The position numbers and the translations under genes were made by a program. 5,124 nucleotides of DNA from Phycisphaerales bacterium (GTDB taxonomy: Bacteria; Planctomycetota; Phycisphaerae; Tepidisphaerales; Tepidisphaeraceae). Below, piece after piece: positions 4,496-5,124 of the stretch. The stretch's first letter is position 1. Each line of letters starts with the position of its first letter. The notes beneath the pieces were generated by a model, which saw nothing but the letters and a program-made list of their open reading frames with translations, was not told the origin of the DNA and made no database searches. Where the stretch lies: the NCBI GenBank assembly GCA_028288905.1, contig JAQGHJ010000017.1, positions 1-5,124 of the forward strand. The letters are read 5' to 3'.

Positions 4496-5124
4496 GTGCT
4501 CAAGCCTCCCCCACCTGCCGACGAAGCCGCCCGGTTGGCGGCCCTCCGGGCGTACGACATCCTCGACACGCCCGACGAGGCGGCGTTCGACGACCTGACC
4601 CGGCTGGCCGCCCGGATCTGTGGGACCCCGATCTCCCTCGTCAGCTTGGTCGACGCCGACCGGCAGTGGTTCAAGAGCCGGGTCGGATTGGACGTCGCCG
4701 AGACCCCGCGGGACCTGGCGTTCTGCGGGCACGCGATCCTCGGCCAAGACCTGTTCGTCGTCCCCGACGCGGCCCGGGACGACCGGTTCGCCGACAACCC
4801 GCTCGTCGCCGGGGACCCGCACGTGCGGTTCTACGCCGGGGCCCCGCTCGTCGGCGAGGGCGGGCAGGCGCTGGGGACGCTGTGCGTGATCGACCGCGTC
4901 CCGCGGGAGCTGACGCCGGATCAGGCGGACGCGCTGCGGGCGCTCGCCCGGCAGGCGATGAGCCAGATCCGGCTCCGGCGGTCCGTGGCCGGTCTGACCC
5001 TGGCGCTGGTCGAGCGGGCCGAGGCCGAGCGGGCGGTCGGGGCGACGCACGACCGGCTGCGGCGGCAGAACGCCGCCCTCGTCGACCTGGCCCGGCAGGG
5101 GGTCGCGGCCGGGGCGGACCTGCG
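4496..5124 (+). CDS. GAF-domain signalling protein, probably N-terminus of a sensor histidine kinase (partial, 209 codons seen)
   Basis: A cytoplasmic sensor protein cut by the right edge. Residues 13-26 carry the usual lead-in RLAALRAYDILDTP. A GAF domain spans about 28-160, with recognisable landmarks: SLVSLVDADRQWFKSRVGL (47-65), FCGHAIL (76-82), VVPDAARDDRFADNP (88-102), RFYAGAPL (111-118) and LGTLCVIDRVPRELT (126-140). GAF domains bind small ligands or chromophores, or mediate dimerisation; the ligand cannot be read here. Residues 165-200 are a heptad-like, Arg/Glu/Ala-rich coiled coil (LALVERAEAERAV, then RLRRQNAALVDLARQ). Proteins that begin in this way usually continue with another GAF or PAS domain and a histidine kinase, but the output domain is outside the window; a diguanylate cyclase is also possible. 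There is no signal peptide or membrane segment. It is divergent from, and unrelated to, the helicase/ParB-like operon, and probably belongs to the chromosome. Confidence 0.88.
   Translation, partial: MLKPPPPADEAARLAALRAYDILDTPDEAAFDDLTRLAARICGTPISLVSLVDADRQWFKSRVGLDVAETPRDLAFCGHAILGQDLFVVPDAARDDRFADNPLVAGDPHVRFYAGAPLVGEGGQALGTLCVIDRVPRELTPDQADALRALARQAMSQIRLRRSVAGLTLALVERAEAERAVGATHDRLRRQNAALVDLARQGVAAGADL

Noticed and set aside
4490..5050. 186-residue minus-strand frame and an 89-residue plus-strand frame over the GAF gene
   Set aside because: Both are low-complexity shadows of the GAF frame, which has clear family motifs and a strong Shine-Dalgarno.
1..5124. CRISPR array, retron, insertion sequence or rRNA
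   Set aside because: No regularly spaced repeats, reverse transcriptase or transposase motifs, or rRNA segments were seen on either strand.

Overview
This is a GC-rich bacterial window in which two transcription units are separated by a tRNA-like sequence. The very high GC, the frequent GTG starts and the style of the GAF sensor protein at the right end fit a large-genome planctomycete of the Gemmata type. That assignment is inference from sequence style, because no marker gene is present.

Positions 1-3822 hold four tightly packed minus-strand genes, read right to left: a RadD-like superfamily 2 helicase with a C-terminal four-cysteine zinc ribbon; an unrecognised 129-residue protein; a large ParB/Spo0J-type protein (617 residues) with a ParB CTPase-type N-domain, a helix-turn-helix region and a cysteine cluster; and the start of a fourth gene that leaves the window at the left edge. 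All three junctions overlap or nearly overlap (ATGA, GTGA or SD-in-stop, GTGA), so the genes are almost certainly co-transcribed and translationally coupled. No parA, replication initiator or integrase is visible. The set looks like a DNA-processing cassette of an integrated element rather than a chromosome-partition locus.

Positions 3850-3916 form the probable regulatory region upstream of the operon. They contain a repeated GTAGGA hexamer, an imperfect inverted repeat and an AT-rich TATAA core. At 3916-3988 lies a tRNA-Ser(UGA)-like sequence. Its anticodon loop, long variable arm, T-arm and 3' acceptor strand are intact, but there is no room for a D-arm and the 5' anticodon strand pairs badly. 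The simplest reading is the 3' half of a tRNA-Ser gene left at the far attachment site (attR-like) of an element integrated in the anticodon region. In that case the operon to its left is element DNA and the sequence to its right is chromosome.

Positions 3989-4480 are non-coding and visibly less GC-rich. They contain a strong 11-bp stem inverted repeat at 4206-4246. From 4496 a plus-strand gene begins with a good Shine-Dalgarno. It encodes a GAF-domain signalling protein followed by a coiled coil and is cut by the right edge.
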